From assembly GCA_028820845.1 (NCBI GenBank), contig JAPPII010000022.1, forward strand, positions 62,001-126,000: 64,000 bases of DNA. Direction: 5' to 3'. Origin of the DNA: Candidatus Poribacteria bacterium (GTDB taxonomy: Bacteria > Poribacteria > WGA-4E > WGA-3G). Made by a program: the position numbers and the translations under genes. Positions 18,318 through 26,151 of the stretch are shown here, piece by piece. Each line of letters begins with the position of its first letter. Positions within the stretch are counted from its first letter, which is position 1. The notes beneath the pieces are model-generated. The model worked only from the letters and a program-made list of their open reading frames with translations. It did not search any database and was not told the DNA's origin.

Positions 18318-19028
18318 ATGAATATCTTAATTACCGCTGCCGGTTCTGAACTGGCACGCAATCTAGCTGAAAGGTTGGCTGAAAAACATACACTCCGCTT
18401 AACAGAACTACATCCTATCGAAAATACTGTCGGGACTTTCGTGCAAAGCGAACTTGGGCATGATGAGACGACCGATGAACTCGTCCGCGATATCGACACT
18501 ATTATCCATATTGCTGAAGTGCCATCCCAATGCCTCTCTGAAGCCGGTCAACCCGACAATTACGCAATTGACTATCAGACGCGCTGCACCTATAATCTAC
18601 TCATGGCAGCATCAGCAGAAGGTGTAAAGCATGTCATTTACGCAAGTACGCTCCGCCTCTTTGAGCAGCACGGCGAAGACTGGACGGTCACGGAGAGTTG
18701 GCGACCCCAACCCGCTGTCGATAGTTTTGTGCTTTCAAAACACTTGGGTGAATTTACATGTCGAGAATTCGGACGCGAAAGGAAACTCAACGTGACATGT
18801 CTCCGACTCGGCAATCTTGTCACTGCTGAGACCGCGGCAACTGCCGATTTTGATGCTATGTGGTTGGAGATGAATGATGCAGTCGCGGCTTTCGAGTGCG
18901 CTCTCAATTCTTCCGCAGCGTGGCAAATCTTTCACATTCAGTCAGAGTTCCCTGGATCTCGCTTCTCAGTCGGGAAAGCCAAGTCACATCTGGAGTTCAA
19001 TCCGCAATTCGTACCCTCACAATCTTAA
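18318..19028 (+). CDS. NAD-dependent epimerase/dehydratase-like protein 1
   Basis: A 236-residue protein of the extended SDR superfamily. It begins MNILITAAGSELARNLAERL. GSELA replaces the usual GxxGxxG, a weak nucleotide-binding motif. DIDTIIHIAEVP and YASTLRLFE resemble epimerase strands. The Tyr-x3-Lys is not obvious; VLSKHLGE lies at the expected place with Ser for Tyr, so catalysis is uncertain. AGGAGG is about 15 bases upstream of ATG 18318, and ATG is preceded by an AT-rich stretch. A homologous epimerase-like gene follows at 19108, so the two may form a heterodimer or act in one sugar pathway. Confidence 0.7.
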   Translation: MNILITAAGSELARNLAERLAEKHTLRLTELHPIENTVGTFVQSELGHDETTDELVRDIDTIIHIAEVPSQCLSEAGQPDNYAIDYQTRCTYNLLMAASAEGVKHVIYASTLRLFEQHGEDWTVTESWRPQPAVDSFVLSKHLGEFTCREFGRERKLNVTCLRLGNLVTAETAATADFDAMWLEMNDAVAAFECALNSSAAWQIFHIQSEFPGSRFSVGKAKSHLEFNPQFVPSQS

Positions 19029-19030
19029 AA

Positions 19031-19068
19031 GTAGTAGGCACACTCCCGGGGAATGCCATAAGGCATTC
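19031..19068. repeat. GTAGTA-footed palindromic element
   Basis: GTAGTA (19031-19036) directly precedes GGCACACTCCCGGGGAATGCC, followed by the hairpin GAATGCC-ATAA-GGCATTC (19051-19068). It begins two bases after the upstream stop codon. GTAGTAGGCA resembles the elements at 21722 and 39735. Confidence 0.65.
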
Positions 19069-19107
19069 ATACCGTTGATTTGTGCCGCAACGACAGGAGG
19101 TATACCA

Positions 19108-19833
19108 ATGAAAGTGCTTATTTTAGGGGGTAACGGTTATCTTGGACCGCATGTCGTCAAAGCCTTAGAACCTTACTACACCTTACGCATCACGGACATC
19201 AACGAGATTGAGACGAAACATGAATCGATGCATATTGATGTGGGTTCACTGGATCAGGTCATGCATGCTGCTGAGGGAATGGACGCAATCCTCAATTGCT
19301 CCGTACTCCGACACGACCGACAATTGGCTTTTGATGTTAGCACACGCGGGTGTTATAATACAATGCGTGCCGCCGTCGAACACGGCATTCGCCGTGTGAT
19401 TAACACGGGACCCCACTTTACAATTCAAGGCGACAGTTATACCACTTTTGATTATGAGATTAATCCCGAGGTCCCACCGCATACAAGCACCGGACTCTAT
19501 CCAATAACCAAAGGACTCGGACAGGAAATTTGCAAAGTCTTCACCGAACATTACGATATCTATGTCCTCTGTTACCTGTTTCTGAGTTTCCGTGAGCATG
19601 AAGATCAAGCCGAAGGCACGGATCTCAATCCATTTTCTGTCAGTTGGCGAGACGCAGGTGAGGCATTCCGGCTCGGTTTGGAAATTGATCTCGAAGAACT
19701 CCCGTCGCGTTGTGAAATTTTCAATATCTTCGCCGATCTACCACATCAGCAGTTTTCTAATCTCAAAGCGAAACACATCTTAGGGTTCACACCACAGGAC
19801 AACTTTGAACGGATGTGGCATAAGAGAGATTAG
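19108..19833 (+). CDS. NAD-dependent epimerase/dehydratase
   Basis: A 241-residue extended SDR. MKVLILGGNGYLGPHVVKAL has the canonical GGxGxxG dinucleotide motif. DAILNCSVLRHDRQLAFDVSTRGCYNTMRAA matches the epimerase core, and GLYPITKGLGQEI has Tyr-x3-Lys of the catalytic pair. AGGAGG lies seven bases before ATG 19108. The protein is shorter than classical UDP-sugar epimerases (about 310 residues) and lacks part of the substrate domain. It sits between a related gene and a glycerophosphodiester phosphodiesterase, four bases before the latter. Confidence 0.85.
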   Translation: MKVLILGGNGYLGPHVVKALEPYYTLRITDINEIETKHESMHIDVGSLDQVMHAAEGMDAILNCSVLRHDRQLAFDVSTRGCYNTMRAAVEHGIRRVINTGPHFTIQGDSYTTFDYEINPEVPPHTSTGLYPITKGLGQEICKVFTEHYDIYVLCYLFLSFREHEDQAEGTDLNPFSVSWRDAGEAFRLGLEIDLEELPSRCEIFNIFADLPHQQFSNLKAKHILGFTPQDNFERMWHKRD

Positions 19834-19836
19834 GTA

Positions 19837-20610
19837 ATGAAACTTCAACTCCTTGCACATCGGGGCGGTATGGGCCGCGCACCGGAAAATACCCTTGCCT
19901 CCTTTAAACAAGCATTGGCAGACGGTGCCGATGGATACGAGTGCGATGTCTGCCTCACCCAAGACAAACAACCTGTGTTAATTCATATCGGCTTCAACAG
20001 CAACAACATTCGGGAAGCCACTGGATGTTCGACACCTCTCAACCAACTTACTTGGGAAGATGTACAACAATTGACATCGGTTACTTCCGACGAACCTGTA
20101 GCACACCTTGATGATGCACTCCGGTTTACACGAGAAAACCAGATGCCGTGCTTTGTTGAACCAAAGGTGGACGCGCCAGAACTACTTCCTATCATTGTGG
20201 AACGAATACGCCACTTTGATGTTGTCCATCTCGTCAGCATACTCACCTTTTACATCAGAAAGCATTTACTTCTTGATGCCAAGCGTTTGGAGCCGAAATT
20301 GAAAACGAGCGCAATCCTCATCAATCCGATGGCGAACTTCCTCAAGGCAGCTACGCTGATTGAGGCAGACCGTATGATCTTAGGTTGGAGTGGAATTAAT
20401 CACTTCGGACTCTATAATACCTTCACGCGTGCTGTTACACGTCAAGTCAAGCAACTTCGGGCAAACGGCATTGTTGTTGAGGCTGGATTTATCAAAACAG
20501 CGAAGGACGTGGCGTGGGCGATCTCTCCACATAAAGCAGGGGGTGTTGATGGCTTATGGGTGGACGATGTCCCTTACATCAGACGCTGCCTCCAAGAACT
20601 TGAACCTTAA
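19837..20610 (+). CDS. Glycerophosphodiester phosphodiesterase family protein
   Basis: A 257-residue GDPD-fold TIM barrel that would hydrolyse glycerophosphodiesters. LAHRGGMGRAPENTLASF carries HRG and PENT, and DGYECDVCLTQDKQPVLIHI carries E-x-D and the catalytic His. The usual pair HD after the valine-rich strand reads HI here, and CFVEPKVD supplies a later Glu. The C-terminal GVDGLWVDDVPYIRRCL resembles the GDPD end. ATG is four bases after the preceding stop, so it is likely cotranscribed with the epimerases. Activity is likely but the HD change is unusual. Confidence 0.85.
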   Translation: MKLQLLAHRGGMGRAPENTLASFKQALADGADGYECDVCLTQDKQPVLIHIGFNSNNIREATGCSTPLNQLTWEDVQQLTSVTSDEPVAHLDDALRFTRENQMPCFVEPKVDAPELLPIIVERIRHFDVVHLVSILTFYIRKHLLLDAKRLEPKLKTSAILINPMANFLKAATLIEADRMILGWSGINHFGLYNTFTRAVTRQVKQLRANGIVVEAGFIKTAKDVAWAISPHKAGGVDGLWVDDVPYIRRCLQELEP

Positions 20611-20686
20611 AAATTCTCAGTAGAGAAACCATTCATGGTCTCCTGTTTTCGCGATCCATAGAAAATTTATGAGGTCAGAAAAACAC

Positions 20687-21988
20687 ATGAATATTACCGT
20701 CTGCAACCCACTTTTAAGAACGCCACTTTCTCTTATCGTTGACGATTCGGGTCCGGTAGTCAATCTTACTTATTACTGGATCCACCAGCGACACGCCTGG
20801 AAAACACGCCACCAGCCCGGTGTGTCCCCTGACCGCTGGGAGGGTGATGCTTTTGAGTTAAAAAAAATGCCACCCACAATTCCCGCGGATTTCGCCTGGG
20901 AATGGGCAGAATGGTGTGCAGAAAATGGTGTGAAAGGCAAATTTAGCCTCATCCCATATCCTGCCGGAGTTGGCCGTGTTGACGAGGGATTTCCTGATTT
21001 CCCGGTCCGCGAATATCAGGCATGGCTGCGAATTTACCGGGAGATCATCTGGCCCAACTTCGATTTGACACCGGAGATGCTTACCCACACTGCCGTCGTT
21101 GATCTCGACACATTCACCCTTACCGAAGAATGGGAACAGGTCGAATGGGTGGATCCGCCTGTTGATAACAGACTGACAGACTACATTATCACGGCGATGG
21201 AAATGCTGGATAACGTCGGTATTCCATGTGAAGGTGTAACGAGTCCCGGAGCTTTCGGAAAGCGTCAAGAGGCAGCGTATGCGAAGGCAGTGCTAACCGC
21301 TTCACAGCACGTCAATAACAACCCGCGTCCGTTTTATTTTCTCTGGCTCAAACACGATGAACTTCCAGATGTCCCAATCTGGTATGCTGAAAAAGAGAAA
21401 GGGATAGCGATTGCCAGTATCGTTTCGTGTGCAGGGGATTGGTTCGGGGGTTGGACAGGATACGATTTGGGAAGTGCTGACCGGTTCATCACAGAGGACT
21501 TGCAAGGTGGACGACTCCCGCCGATTCTCGAAAAAGAACTGCCGTGTGTCCTCGTCGGACACTGGCCCGGATTCTATTTCAACGGCGAAAAAAGCGGGTT
21601 TGAGGTACTGAAAACCGTCAAAGCACGGCTCAACGCTTATGACCCAGATGGCACAAAAACAATTTGGATGAAGAACTCGGAAATCGGGCACTATGCGATG
21701 GCACGCGAGCTCACCGACATAGTAGTAGGCAGACTCCGCTCTGCCGTAACTGATACAAGGATAGACAGCCTTCGTTCTGCTGTAACGCTCTCCACCCAAT
21801 TCCCGACAGCGAATTTCACACTCGCCATTGATGCCCCCGTCCGTTTTATGCAGGTCAACGGGTGGGATCTACGCGAGGTAGGTTCTCAACGCGACTTTCA
21901 GAGAGATACTTTTCTCCGTGAAGGTAAGCAAACTTATGTCGCTTTCGATTTAGAAGTCGGAGATACGGTTCTTGAATTGGTCCTATAG
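20687..21988 (+). CDS. Polysaccharide deacetylase-like (NodB-fold) protein, unrecognised subfamily
   Basis: A 433-residue protein without clear family. The N-terminal SLIVDDSGPVVN has the double Asp seen in NodB-fold deacetylases. KGKFSLIPYPAGVGR, THTAVVDLDTF, CEGVTSPGAFG and LVGHWPGFYFNG look like successive strands and a His site of such a barrel, so a carbohydrate-related hydrolase is possible. GAGGT lies about 11 bases before ATG 20687; ATG 20669 is the alternative. Near residue 345 a stretch reads GRLRSAVTDTRIDSLRSAVT, an internal duplication encoded by a GTAGTA-footed palindromic element (21722-21745) and a diverged partner. Confidence 0.6.
   Translation: MNITVCNPLLRTPLSLIVDDSGPVVNLTYYWIHQRHAWKTRHQPGVSPDRWEGDAFELKKMPPTIPADFAWEWAEWCAENGVKGKFSLIPYPAGVGRVDEGFPDFPVREYQAWLRIYREIIWPNFDLTPEMLTHTAVVDLDTFTLTEEWEQVEWVDPPVDNRLTDYIITAMEMLDNVGIPCEGVTSPGAFGKRQEAAYAKAVLTASQHVNNNPRPFYFLWLKHDELPDVPIWYAEKEKGIAIASIVSCAGDWFGGWTGYDLGSADRFITEDLQGGRLPPILEKELPCVLVGHWPGFYFNGEKSGFEVLKTVKARLNAYDPDGTKTIWMKNSEIGHYAMARELTDIVVGRLRSAVTDTRIDSLRSAVTLSTQFPTANFTLAIDAPVRFMQVNGWDLREVGSQRDFQRDTFLREGKQTYVAFDLEVGDTVLELVL
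21722..21786. repeat. GTAGTA-footed paired palindromes inside a CDS
   Basis: GTAGTA at 21722-21727, then GGCAGA-CTCCGC-TCTGCC at 21728-21745. A diverged partner ACAGCCTTCGTTCTGCTGT follows near 21764-21782. Both encode LRSAVT, so the element is in frame. The first hairpin is the same as the intergenic one at 39735-39758 with one base changed. Confidence 0.8.
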
Positions 21989-22003
21989 CGTTCTTAAAAA
22001 ATG

Positions 22004-22056
22004 GTAGGCGAGGTTTCCCTCAAGCCTCCTGTTCGTAGTAGGGCAATTCATTGCCC
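22004..22056. repeat. Two GTAG-footed hairpins
   Basis: GTAG (22004-22007) is followed by AGGCGAGG-TTTC-CCTCAAGCCT, then GTAGTA (22035-22040) by the perfect hairpin GGGCAA-TTCA-TTGCCC (22041-22056). They lie between convergent genes and could also act as a terminator, though there is no U-run. Confidence 0.7.
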
Positions 22057-22067
22057 GTTAGCACACT

Positions 22068-22817
22068 TTACGGAATCAAAATACGCCCACCACTCGCGAT
22101 CACCGTTGAACCCGTCATATAACTCGATTCCTCACTCAAGAGGAACACAATGACATCCGCCATCTCTTCCGGTTCACCGAGCCTGCCGAGGGGGGTCGTT
22201 GATCGGAGCTGCTCCTTCATCTCTGGTGACACCTCATTGAGCATATCCGTAGCGATTGCACCCGGGGCAACCGAATTAATACGGATATTGTGGCGCGCCA
22301 GCGGTCCGCAACACGATTTCGTCAGAGAGATAACCCCGGCTTTCGCTGCTCCATAAGGCAATTGATCCGGACGCACTGCCAATGCAGCAATCGACGAAAC
22401 ATTAACGATACGTCCAAACTCCTGCGCAATCATTCCCGGTTTAACCGCCCAAATCACGTTGAAAGGACCCGTCAGATTAACCGCAATAATCCGGTCCCAG
22501 TGTTCAGGTGTGAGTTCATCAAACACCATATCACCAACAGCCCCGGCATTGTTCACTAAGAGTTCAATTGCGCCGAGTTCTGCTGTCACGGTTGCCACCA
22601 TCTTGTTCACGGCATCTCTATCCGCAATATCCGCTTGCACCGGTATGGCGTGTTGTCCGAGGTCACGGATCTGGCTGCAGACTTCTTCTGCTTTAGCCGT
22701 TGAAAGTGAATAATGAACAGCAACAGTTGCACCTTCGCCTGCCAATTTCAGTGCCGTCGCTTTTCCAATCCCGCGGCTTCCCCCCGTTACCAACGCAACC
22801 TTTCCTTGGAATCGCAT
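22068..22817 (-). CDS. SDR-family oxidoreductase (FabG-like)
   Basis: A 249-residue classical short-chain dehydrogenase. VALVTGGSRGIGKATA is the cofactor loop, LVNNAGAVGD the NNAG motif, VNVSSIAAL the catalytic Ser, and YGAAKAG the Tyr-x3-Lys. NAD(P)-dependent reduction of a ketone or the reverse; substrate unknown. The start at 22817 has AAGGAG 6 bases upstream, and the longer frame to 22856 overlaps the aldo/keto reductase. It follows the latter by 11 bases on the same strand and is probably the last gene of a minus-strand operon beginning with the isomerase at 24990. Confidence 0.93.
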   Translation of the reverse strand: MRFQGKVALVTGGSRGIGKATALKLAGEGATVAVHYSLSTAKAEEVCSQIRDLGQHAIPVQADIADRDAVNKMVATVTAELGAIELLVNNAGAVGDMVFDELTPEHWDRIIAVNLTGPFNVIWAVKPGMIAQEFGRIVNVSSIAALAVRPDQLPYGAAKAGVISLTKSCCGPLARHNIRINSVAPGAIATDMLNEVSPEMKEQLRSTTPLGRLGEPEEMADVIVFLLSEESSYMTGSTVIASGGRILIP

Positions 22818-22828
22818 CAAATCTCCTT

Positions 22829-23731
22829 CTACAAAAGTGCCTGTAGTTTCTCCCACACGTCATCAGGGACGGGGGTCGTGGCGGCAGCGAAATTCTGCTC
22901 TACTTCCATCGCATTCTTAGAACCCGTTAGACTCATCGCAATACGAGGTTGCCGAAAACAAAATTGAATCGCAAGATTCAATAGACTCAAATCGTTATCA
23001 GCTGCCCACTGCCAGAGACGATGCGCCTTTTCGGCATCAGAGGTGCCTAAGTGCATTCGTTCAGCCGATACATCCGGTTCAATCCCAGAGAGCAACCCCA
23101 TCGCAATTGGACTCCCGTTAATAATTCCTATGTCACATTCAGAGGCAAGCGGTAGCAACCACTCATTTGCAGTTTGGCTTAGGAGCGTATAGTCCAAGTA
23201 TGTGAGAATCACATCAACGACACCCGTTTCAATAGCAGTCTTGTGGAATTCGTGTTGCCGAACCCCGAGTCCTATAAACTTAATCAGTCCTTCCTCACGC
23301 ATCCGTTGGAGTTCATCAAGCGCACCACCTTTCGCCACAACAGGATCCATGCTATCTGGGTCGTGTACCAAGCAGACATCGAGATAATCCGTGCCTAATA
23401 GCCGTAGACTGTTCTCAACACTGCGACGGGTCCCCGGTCCACTAAAATCGCCGCGCCATTCCGGGTGTGTGCCTGTTTTCGTGGCGAGATAAATCTTCTC
23501 ACGCCAACCATCAGCGAGTGCCAGCCCGACCCGTCTTTCGCTCTCACCATAGAGAGGCGCGGTGTCGAGATAATTTATTCCTAAGTCAATGGCTCGGTGC
23601 ACCGCTTCGACTGCTTCATCGTCGGTGACATCACCTCTACCGAGGCCCGCCCCTCCCATACCGAGGCAGGTGACCTCTAATTCTGTACGTCCCAACCGCC
23701 GCCGGGGTAACAGGTATGTTTGTGTTGCCAT
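22829..23731 (-). CDS. Aldo/keto reductase
   Basis: A 300-residue NAD(P)H-dependent TIM-barrel reductase. INYLDTAPLYGESERRVG has the catalytic Asp and Tyr, YLATKTGTH the Lys and LDVCLVHDPD the His of the tetrad. FIGLGVRQHEF and the C-terminal SLTGSKNAMEVEQNFAA match the cofactor side. The family reduces sugars or other carbonyl compounds. It is upstream of an SDR by 11 bases and about 140 bases downstream of a cupin gene, in a set that includes a sugar isomerase, consistent with sugar or inositol-like catabolism. Confidence 0.93.
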   Translation of the reverse strand: MATQTYLLPRRRLGRTELEVTCLGMGGAGLGRGDVTDDEAVEAVHRAIDLGINYLDTAPLYGESERRVGLALADGWREKIYLATKTGTHPEWRGDFSGPGTRRSVENSLRLLGTDYLDVCLVHDPDSMDPVVAKGGALDELQRMREEGLIKFIGLGVRQHEFHKTAIETGVVDVILTYLDYTLLSQTANEWLLPLASECDIGIINGSPIAMGLLSGIEPDVSAERMHLGTSDAEKAHRLWQWAADNDLSLLNLAIQFCFRQPRIAMSLTGSKNAMEVEQNFAAATTPVPDDVWEKLQALL

Positions 23732-23848
23732 GGTTTACGCTCCTCTTGATCGCTATCGGAAATCATTGGAAGTCAGAGCGTTTTTGAAACAAATGCCGCC
23801 TTTGACGTACGCTGCGCTTGTAACAAAAAGCCTCTTTACTGAGTGCTG

Positions 23849-23870
23849 ACAGCCGACGGCTGACAGCCAT
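23849..23870. repeat. GCTGACAGCC direct repeat
   Basis: TGCTGACAGCC and GGCTGACAGCC repeat in tandem with a short GACG spacer. The same decamer, or GCTGATAGCC and its inverse GGCTATCGGC, recurs in other spaces (about 25010-25110, 30010-30024, 34375-34390, 37993-38014). It overlaps the cupin stop region. Function unknown. Confidence 0.5.
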
Positions 23871-24229
23871 TATCGATGCAGATGTCCGCGACGGGCATCA
23901 GGGGGAATTACACTCACCCACTGCACCCCTTTAACGACATCATCCGGGGTATGTCCATGCTCAACGCCTCTGGGCGTGACGACCAGGTCTCCAGGACCGA
24001 TGCGATAGGATGCAGAGTGCCCATCCGCCGTTCGGAGCGTCACAGTCGTCGTACCTTCCGTGAAATACCAATACTCATCAAAATCGTGATAGTGAAGTTC
24101 AGTGGGGTTTTCTTTTGAAACAGCGAAGGCTCCGATCGTCGTCATATCTGGGGTATCCAAGACTTCTCCGAGTGCGTCGCCGATCCGTTCCCCTTCACCC
24201 AGTCGGATGACGCAAAGATTTGTATCCAC
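23870..24229 (-). CDS. Cupin-domain protein
   Basis: A 119-residue single-domain cupin. LHYHDFDEYWYFTEG holds the first metal motif (H-x-H then E) and the second has GDLVVTPRGVEHGH. The start is GTG, supported by AGGAG seven bases upstream, and shares its G with the TAG stop of the isomerase (TAGTG). Such tight overlap points to coupled translation. Cupins bind small molecules and metal, acting as isomerases, dioxygenases or sensors; the function here is not known beyond association with the sugar-isomerase operon. Confidence 0.85.
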   Translation of the reverse strand: MDTNLCVIRLGEGERIGDALGEVLDTPDMTTIGAFAVSKENPTELHYHDFDEYWYFTEGTTTVTLRTADGHSASYRIGPGDLVVTPRGVEHGHTPDDVVKGVQWVSVIPPDARRGHLHR

Positions 24230-24990
24230 TATATGACTCCTATGTCTTTTAGGTGTTGCAGCGAACCTGCCACCCGCGCTTGCGCACCTGCTTCGTCAAG
24301 GTTTTCCCCCTCAATACCTTCTAATTCCATTGTGAAAGGACCATAGAAACCGGCATCGTTCAACGTCTGGAATACCGCTTTGAAATCAACCACACCTTCA
24401 CCGAGCGTCGGGAAATGCCACGTCCGATAACCGCCATTTGTATCCTTAAGATGGACGGCACCGACATGCGGGATGACCTTCTCAACCTCTGTGAGGGCTG
24501 TCACATTGTGGTTGTAGTAGTAAACGTTGCCGGTATCGAAATTGACACAGATGTTCGGATGGTTAACAGCTTGCATCGTCTCCAATGCGATATCGCCGTT
24601 GTGTGCCATATCTGGATGGGTTTCCAAGCAGACTTTGATACCCGCAGGTGCAGCGTTCTCACCGATAGCGCGGAGTCGATCGTATGCAACGTTACGATCT
24701 GTGTCCCCAGCATGAACACTGACGAAGATAATGTTCACTCCCATCTGCGCGGCAGTATCCAAGGTCGTCTGGAAATCCGATACAACCGTTTCAGACTGAA
24801 CATCGCATCTACCAAGCAGACTCGTAGCAGTAAGTCCGTGTGCGTCCAATTCTGACTGGAGTGCATCCACAGATTCAGCCGAAGGCACCCCGACTTCTAC
24901 ATTCGTCAGACCGATTTCTGCCAAGTGTGCATAAGCACCCGCCCGAAACTGTCGGTAACTCCCTAAATTACATGCAATAATATTTTCCAT
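24229..24990 (-). CDS. Sugar phosphate isomerase/epimerase (xylose isomerase-like TIM barrel)
   Basis: A 253-residue AP-endonuclease-2/xylose-isomerase-like barrel. LAEIGLTNVEVG, KVCLETHPDMAHNGD, NICVNFDTGNVYYY, VGAVHLKDTNGG and GPFTMELEGIEG supply the expected metal-binding Glu, Asp, His and Glu residues. It probably interconverts a keto sugar or a related polyol, in the cytoplasm. It is the first gene of a minus-strand run with cupin, aldo/keto reductase and SDR, a combination common in sugar or inositol catabolism. Upstream intergenic DNA (24991-25111) carries GCTATCGGCT repeats and the hairpin CGCAAGTC/GACTTGCG (25071-25093). Confidence 0.9.
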   Translation of the reverse strand: MENIIACNLGSYRQFRAGAYAHLAEIGLTNVEVGVPSAESVDALQSELDAHGLTATSLLGRCDVQSETVVSDFQTTLDTAAQMGVNIIFVSVHAGDTDRNVAYDRLRAIGENAAPAGIKVCLETHPDMAHNGDIALETMQAVNHPNICVNFDTGNVYYYNHNVTALTEVEKVIPHVGAVHLKDTNGGYRTWHFPTLGEGVVDFKAVFQTLNDAGFYGPFTMELEGIEGENLDEAGAQARVAGSLQHLKDIGVI

Positions 24991-25003
24991 TTTATCTCCA
25001 TAT

Positions 25004-25111
25004 TGGCTATCGGCTGTCAGGTCGCTTCGCTATCGGCTATCGGAGCTCTCTTTCCGACCGCTGACTGCTACGCAAGTCGCGTGTGGACTTGCGGGACAAT
25101 GCTGACAGCCA
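25004..25111. repeat. Degenerate GGCTATCGGC/GCTGACAGCC repeats with a hairpin
   Basis: Between the isomerase and batA genes the sequence repeats GGCTATCGGCT, TCGCTATCGGCTATCGG and GCTGACAGCC. It includes the perfect hairpin CGCAAGTC (25071-25078) and GACTTGCG (25086-25093). Similar short motifs fill several other intergenic spaces. No gene or promoter was recognised here. Confidence 0.5.
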
Positions 25112-26146
25112 TTAAGGTATTTTTCGTAACACTGTATTGCTCAATAATATCTCTATACCCAACAGCAACGCTGCCGGTATCAGAATATATGATGCCAACT
25201 CTGTGTGATTAACAGTGCTAACGACCTCAAATTTCGTCTTTTCAAACAGGTCGATTTCTGCATATATTCGCTGCAACGACTGCGTATCTGTCGCGCGAAA
25301 ATAGCGACCGTCTGTTATGCTGGCAATCTGTTTCAAAGTGTCTTCGTCAAGATAGGTTAAGACCTCACGGTATCTTTTGCCGAAGGTTGTATCCGCGTAC
25401 GGAATACGTGCGCCGCCCTCTTTCCCCATACCGATTGTATAAACCTTAATGCCGAAGGATTGCGCCAGAGCGGCTGCCGTCTCTGGGTCTATACTACCGG
25501 CGTTGTTTTCTCCATCGGTCAAGAGGATGACAATCTTCGTTTTCGATGCCGAGATTTCCAACCGATGCGTAGCAGTTGCAAGAGCATCACCGATGGCTGT
25601 ACCGTCCTCTAACTGCCCGATTTGGACATCACGGAGCAATTCTATTAATACTGAATAGTCCAACGTGAGTGGACAGAGTGTGAAACTCTCACCCGCAAAA
25701 ATAACTAAACCGATGCGATCATTTTCGCGATGGGACAGGAAGTCGTTAATGACCGATTTGGCAATTTGGATACGATTGGCACCTTCAAAGTCTTCTGCCC
25801 GCATACTCTCCGAGATGTCGAGTACTAAGAGAATATCAATACCTTCTGCAAATTTATGCTCACGACTTTGAGAGAGTTGAGGACGAGCGAGCGTAAAAAT
25901 AAGAAGTGCCAGGACAATGAATCTCAGAATGCTAAGTGTCGGCAGTGCTTTGACCGAGAGGGTCTGTCGCATCTGTTGGGTGCCTGCTGCGAATCCATGT
26001 CTGAAGTCAGAGAAACGTACTGCCGGGACAATTGCCTGCTTCCAGAACGAGGGTCTATGTCTGTTACTACGGAAAAACCATAAAGCAATTATTAGCAGCG
26101 GCACTACAATTAGCAGAACGAGGAAAAGTGGAGAAACTAACTGCAT
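25112..26146 (-). CDS. batA: BatA-like vWA-domain membrane protein
   Basis: A 344-residue membrane protein. An N-terminal hydrophobic helix (MQLVSPLFLVLLIVVPLLII), a second near residues 70-88 (LRFIVLALLIFTLARP), then a von Willebrand A domain with the MIDAS DISESM and the later T and D (DGTAIGD, LLTDGENNAG). A C-terminal helix ends the protein. BatA family proteins act with MoxR ATPases at the membrane; the window shows no moxR. The start at 26146 is five bases after the upstream gene stop and gives the usual BatA N-terminus; the longer frame to 26227 is rejected. Related membrane-protein genes lie at 12760 and 34411. Confidence 0.88.
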   Translation of the reverse strand: MQLVSPLFLVLLIVVPLLIIALWFFRSNRHRPSFWKQAIVPAVRFSDFRHGFAAGTQQMRQTLSVKALPTLSILRFIVLALLIFTLARPQLSQSREHKFAEGIDILLVLDISESMRAEDFEGANRIQIAKSVINDFLSHRENDRIGLVIFAGESFTLCPLTLDYSVLIELLRDVQIGQLEDGTAIGDALATATHRLEISASKTKIVILLTDGENNAGSIDPETAAALAQSFGIKVYTIGMGKEGGARIPYADTTFGKRYREVLTYLDEDTLKQIASITDGRYFRATDTQSLQRIYAEIDLFEKTKFEVVSTVNHTELASYILIPAALLLGIEILLSNTVLRKIP

Positions 26147-26151
26147 GGAGG

